Shown one piece after another: positions 15,909-18,031 of a DNA stretch of 18,031 nucleotides. The stretch is from DATJPR01 sp035506295 (GTDB lineage: Bacteria; Bacteroidota; Ignavibacteria; UBA10030; UBA6906), in contig DATJPR010000228.1 of the NCBI GenBank assembly GCA_035506295.1, positions 1-18,031 of the forward strand, in the 5' to 3' direction. The notes below the pieces were generated by a model that saw only the letters and a program-made list of their open reading frames with translations, was not told the origin of the DNA and did not search any database. Numbering within the stretch: position 1 is the stretch's first letter; each line of letters opens with the position of its first letter. The position numbers and the translations under genes were made by a program.

Positions 15909-15937
15909 AATATACGTGACGTCCGGCGGACTTTCAA
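15909..15937 (-). promoter_or_regulatory. Sigma70-type promoter for maeB with internal dyad
   Basis: On the minus strand: TTGAAA, exactly 17 nt, then TATATT; 5 of 6 consensus matches at the -10 and 5 of 6 at the -35. Between the two boxes, at 15921-15931, lies GTCCG-C-CGGAC, a perfect 5-bp dyad, well placed for a repressor that blocks RNA polymerase. Transcription would start near 15902. Confidence 0.55.
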
Positions 15938-16086
15938 AGGCTGTGCCATGGAGGAAACCCGCTTCATGAGTGGAAAGTTCAGTTTAAGTTGCATAGGCCG
16001 TCATTCCTCTGTGGGGCAATCGGATGGTCGTCTGCGCTTCTCAAAACTGACAACGGATCACGACAAATTCGCAAATCCAGCAATCC

Positions 16087-16115
16087 TTGATTTTCTAACG
16101 CGCTTTGGTTAAACT
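16087..16115 (+). promoter_or_regulatory. Candidate promoter for the M48 protease-plsC operon
   Basis: TTGATT, 17 nt, then TAAACT; four of six consensus positions match in each box and the spacing is ideal. Transcription would begin around 16122, about 36 nt before the ATG at 16158. Confidence 0.35.
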
Positions 16116-16157
16116 AGTAAAACCTCCGCGTCCCATTAGAAGAGTCGACCCCGAGCC

Positions 16158-17300
16158 ATGACGGCGCCCGCAGGGAATGAGACCTCCGCATCTCCTCTTT
16201 CACCGACACGAACCACCAAACGCTACAATCGCATCAAACTCGGACTCTCCATTCTCTCGTCGGTTCTTTCGCTCGCGTTTCTGATCGCCTTGATGGCCAG
16301 CGGCGCCTCCCGCGCTATTGCCGTGAAGGTGTGCCGTGTGACCGCATCTCCCTACCTCGGGCTGCTGTACTTCGCCGCGGTCATAGTCGTTGTGCAGAGC
16401 TTGCTCACCTTCCCGGTAAGCTTCATCTCCGGATTCATCGTTGAGCACCGTTATAACCTCTCCAATCAGTCGATCGGAAGGTGGGCATGGGAGAAATTGA
16501 AGGGCGCCCTGATCGGCGCTCCGATCGGCATAGTGATTCTCCTGGTCCTGTATTATTGCATGAGAGAATGGGGACGGCTCTGGTGGCTGCCCGTCGCCGC
16601 AATCCTTTCCTTTTTTTCTTTCGTCCTGGCGCGGCTGGCCCCGACGCTCATTCTCCCTCTCTTTTATAAGCTGACACCGCTCGAGGACGGGCCGCTCAAG
16701 AAGGCCATCTTCCTTCAATGCGCGCGGGCCGGGTTGCGGGTCAACGGCATCTTCCAGTTCAACCTGAGCAAGAACACCAAGAAAGCTAATGCCGCGTTCA
16801 CAGGCATCGGTAAGGCGCGAAGGGTAATTCTCGGCGACACGCTCGTCAATGAATTCACACCAGAGGAAGTGGAGACGGTTTTTGCGCATGAACTGGGCCA
16901 CTACAAGTTCAAGCATATCCATGTCGGTATGGCAGTAGGCATCGTATCGACATTCGTGGGGCTGTACATCACTTCGATATTGCACGCGTGGTCGCTGCCA
17001 CGATTCGGGGTGTTTTCGATCCTCGACTATACAGGGCTCCCGTTGCTCGGACTGTGGCTCGCACTCTTTGGAATTGTCACTTCACCGCTGGGCAACATCC
17101 TTTCACGGTATCACGAACGGCAGGCGGATCGATTTGCCGTGACGGCGACAGGCAAACCTGCGGCGTTTGTCTCAGCGCTTCGGAAGCTTGCCTCCATGAA
17201 CCTGGCAGATCCGGAACCGCATCCGCTGGTGGAATTCCTGTTTTACAGTCATCCATCGATCGGGAAACGGATTCGATTGGTGGAGTCGCAAGGCGTATGA
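16158..17300 (+). CDS. M48-family membrane metalloprotease, Ste24/CAAX protease 1-like
   Basis: This 380-residue integral membrane zinc protease resembles Ste24 rather than HtpX. The N-terminal region has several membrane helices and the Ste24-type segment GFIVEHRYNLSNQSIGRW (92-109). The catalytic motif HELGHYKFKH gives His244, Glu245 and His248; the third ligand is Glu320 in HERQADRFAV; the C-terminal FYSHPSIGKRI is the family's conserved end. All metal ligands are present. In eukaryotes the family trims prenylated CaaX proteins; bacterial members more likely degrade or process membrane proteins, and no prenylated substrate is implied. ATG at 16158 lacks a strong Shine-Dalgarno. The stop overlaps the plsC start (ATGA), so the two are probably translationally coupled. 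Confidence 0.93.
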   Translation: MTAPAGNETSASPLSPTRTTKRYNRIKLGLSILSSVLSLAFLIALMASGASRAIAVKVCRVTASPYLGLLYFAAVIVVVQSLLTFPVSFISGFIVEHRYNLSNQSIGRWAWEKLKGALIGAPIGIVILLVLYYCMREWGRLWWLPVAAILSFFSFVLARLAPTLILPLFYKLTPLEDGPLKKAIFLQCARAGLRVNGIFQFNLSKNTKKANAAFTGIGKARRVILGDTLVNEFTPEEVETVFAHELGHYKFKHIHVGMAVGIVSTFVGLYITSILHAWSLPRFGVFSILDYTGLPLLGLWLALFGIVTSPLGNILSRYHERQADRFAVTATGKPAAFVSALRKLASMNLADPEPHPLVEFLFYSHPSIGKRIRLVESQGV

Positions 17301-18031
17301 TACAGATGCTGCTCGGTCCCTTTCGTTTCATTGCAGGCGTTTTCATTTCGCTGACTTTCGCCGCGCTCGAAATTCTGGCTCTCCCGTTGAGCCACAAGAC
17401 GGGGAGACTCTTCCATGCGCTCTCCCGGGGATGGGCGAAGACGATTCTTTTCACGTGCGGCGTGCATGTCCGCGTTCGCGGATTGGAAAACCTCAACGGG
17501 TCCGGGAACTATGTCTATGTGTCGAATCATGCAAGCATGTTCGACATCCCGATTATCCTCGCATCGGTGCCGGATCAAATCAGGATTATCTATAAGAAGG
17601 AGCTCGAGATCATTCCGATTTTCGGGTGGGGCTTGAAGTGGGGAAGCTACATCGGGATTGACCGGGGCCGGGGGCCTGAGGCGATGCGGAGTTTGGAGGA
17701 AGCCATAGATAAGATTCGTCGCGGGGCTTCAGTGTTGCTCTATGCCGAAGGCACACGGACCCGCGACGGGAAACTGCAGCCGTTCAAACGGGGCGCATTC
17801 AACATTGCCGTGCGGGCTGGTATTCCGGTCGTGCCTCTCACGGTCAACGGTACCTTTTCCATTCTCCCGAAGGGGTCGATCAACATCAGGCCTCATCCCG
17901 TCGAGCTCGTGCTCGGGAAACCGATCCCGGTGACGGGGGAGGGTAAAGAGGAGGAGTTGCGGTTGATGGAGAAGGTGCATGCCGCGATGCAGGAGAGCTA
18001 CATAGATCAAAGTCCTGAACTCACCTCCCGA
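17297..18031 (+). CDS. plsC: 1-acyl-sn-glycerol-3-phosphate acyltransferase, 3' end beyond window
   Basis: The frame starts with an ATG overlapping the upstream TGA (ATGA) and stays open for 245 codons to the window edge, so the stop is not seen. The first 30 residues are hydrophobic (membrane anchor). Motif I NHASMFD (77-83, His78 and Asp83) is the catalytic HX4D of acyltransferases; motif III YAEGTRTRDG has Glu151, the phosphate-binding EGTR; motif IV VVPLTVNG follows. The protein makes phosphatidic acid from lysophosphatidic acid at the inner membrane. Family length is about 240-260, so only a few residues should be missing. A related acyltransferase acting on another acceptor (e.g. ornithine lipid or a glycolipid) cannot be excluded. 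Confidence 0.9.
   Translation, partial: MIQMLLGPFRFIAGVFISLTFAALEILALPLSHKTGRLFHALSRGWAKTILFTCGVHVRVRGLENLNGSGNYVYVSNHASMFDIPIILASVPDQIRIIYKKELEIIPIFGWGLKWGSYIGIDRGRGPEAMRSLEEAIDKIRRGASVLLYAEGTRTRDGKLQPFKRGAFNIAVRAGIPVVPLTVNGTFSILPKGSINIRPHPVELVLGKPIPVTGEGKEEELRLMEKVHAAMQESYIDQSPELTSR

Larger units (their letters stand above)
15755..16157. other. Divergent intergenic region between maeB and the M48-plsC operon
   Basis: This 403-nt spacer carries a near-consensus leftward promoter (15909-15937) with a dyad in its spacer, and a weaker rightward candidate (16087-16115). The leftward leader would be about 148 nt long; I could not recognise a riboswitch in it. An open frame on the plus strand ends at 16112, but it has no ribosome-binding site or recognisable motif and is not called. 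Confidence 0.55.

Noticed and set aside
15753..16112. 119-residue open frame on the plus strand in the maeB-M48 spacer
   Set aside because: It starts over the maeB start codon, crosses the strong maeB promoter, has no Shine-Dalgarno and no recognisable motif.
1..18031. CRISPR arrays, tRNA or rRNA genes, insertion sequences, prophage or toxin-antitoxin modules
   Set aside because: I looked for regularly spaced direct repeats, cloverleaf-like segments and transposase or integrase motifs and saw none; only the short palindromes in 2779-2906 are repeat-like.

Overview
The window looks like a chromosomal segment from a high-GC member of the Bacteroidota/Ignavibacteriota/FCB assemblage. The main clue is the first protein, a secreted subtilisin-like protease that ends in a textbook type IX secretion (Por) C-terminal domain of the 'YQNYPNPFNPSTTIRY ... 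SGIYIYRV' kind. A MaeB-type malic enzyme, MurA and a GT9 glycosyltransferase fit a Gram-negative envelope and a free-living heterotroph. No rRNA, tRNA, CRISPR array, transposase or phage gene is visible.

Layout. (1) 3-2711 (+): C-terminal part of a T9SS-exported S8 protease, cut by the left edge. (2) 2712-2909: convergent intergenic region with two strong palindromes and a half-copy of a related repeat. (3) 2910-3614 (-): deoxynucleoside kinase with its own candidate promoter. (4) 3704-6609 (-): an operon of an Rrf2-family regulator with three cysteines, then cydA and cydB (cytochrome bd quinol oxidase), closed by an intrinsic terminator. (5) 6610-6940: divergent spacer. (6) 6941-13392 (+): murA; a large 7-TM protein with an HExxH metalloprotease domain and TPR-like repeats; a GT9 heptosyltransferase-like protein; an alpha/beta hydrolase overlapping it by 4 nt; and a TerC-family membrane protein followed by a clear terminator. 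(7) 13442-15754 (-): malic enzyme-phosphotransacetylase fusion with a near-consensus promoter about 150 nt upstream. (8) 16158-18031 (+): a Ste24-like CAAX protease (M48) overlapping by 4 nt a PlsC-type acyltransferase, which runs off the right edge without a stop.

How the genes fit together. The clearest functional unit is Rrf2-cydA-cydB. A putative Fe-S sensor sits 48 nt upstream of, and co-directional with, a high-affinity terminal oxidase, which suggests redox, NO or iron control of respiration. The murA to TerC run mixes cell-wall and envelope functions (MurA, GT9) with a probably periplasm-facing membrane protease. The M48-plsC pair also concerns membranes.

Most of the window is recognisable housekeeping or envelope metabolism, and I do not see a clear new multi-gene defence or biosynthetic system. 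The least familiar item is the 764-residue membrane metalloprotease-TPR protein at 8225-10519. The palindromic repeats, the Rrf2-cyd linkage and the dyad inside the malic enzyme promoter are the other points worth a look.
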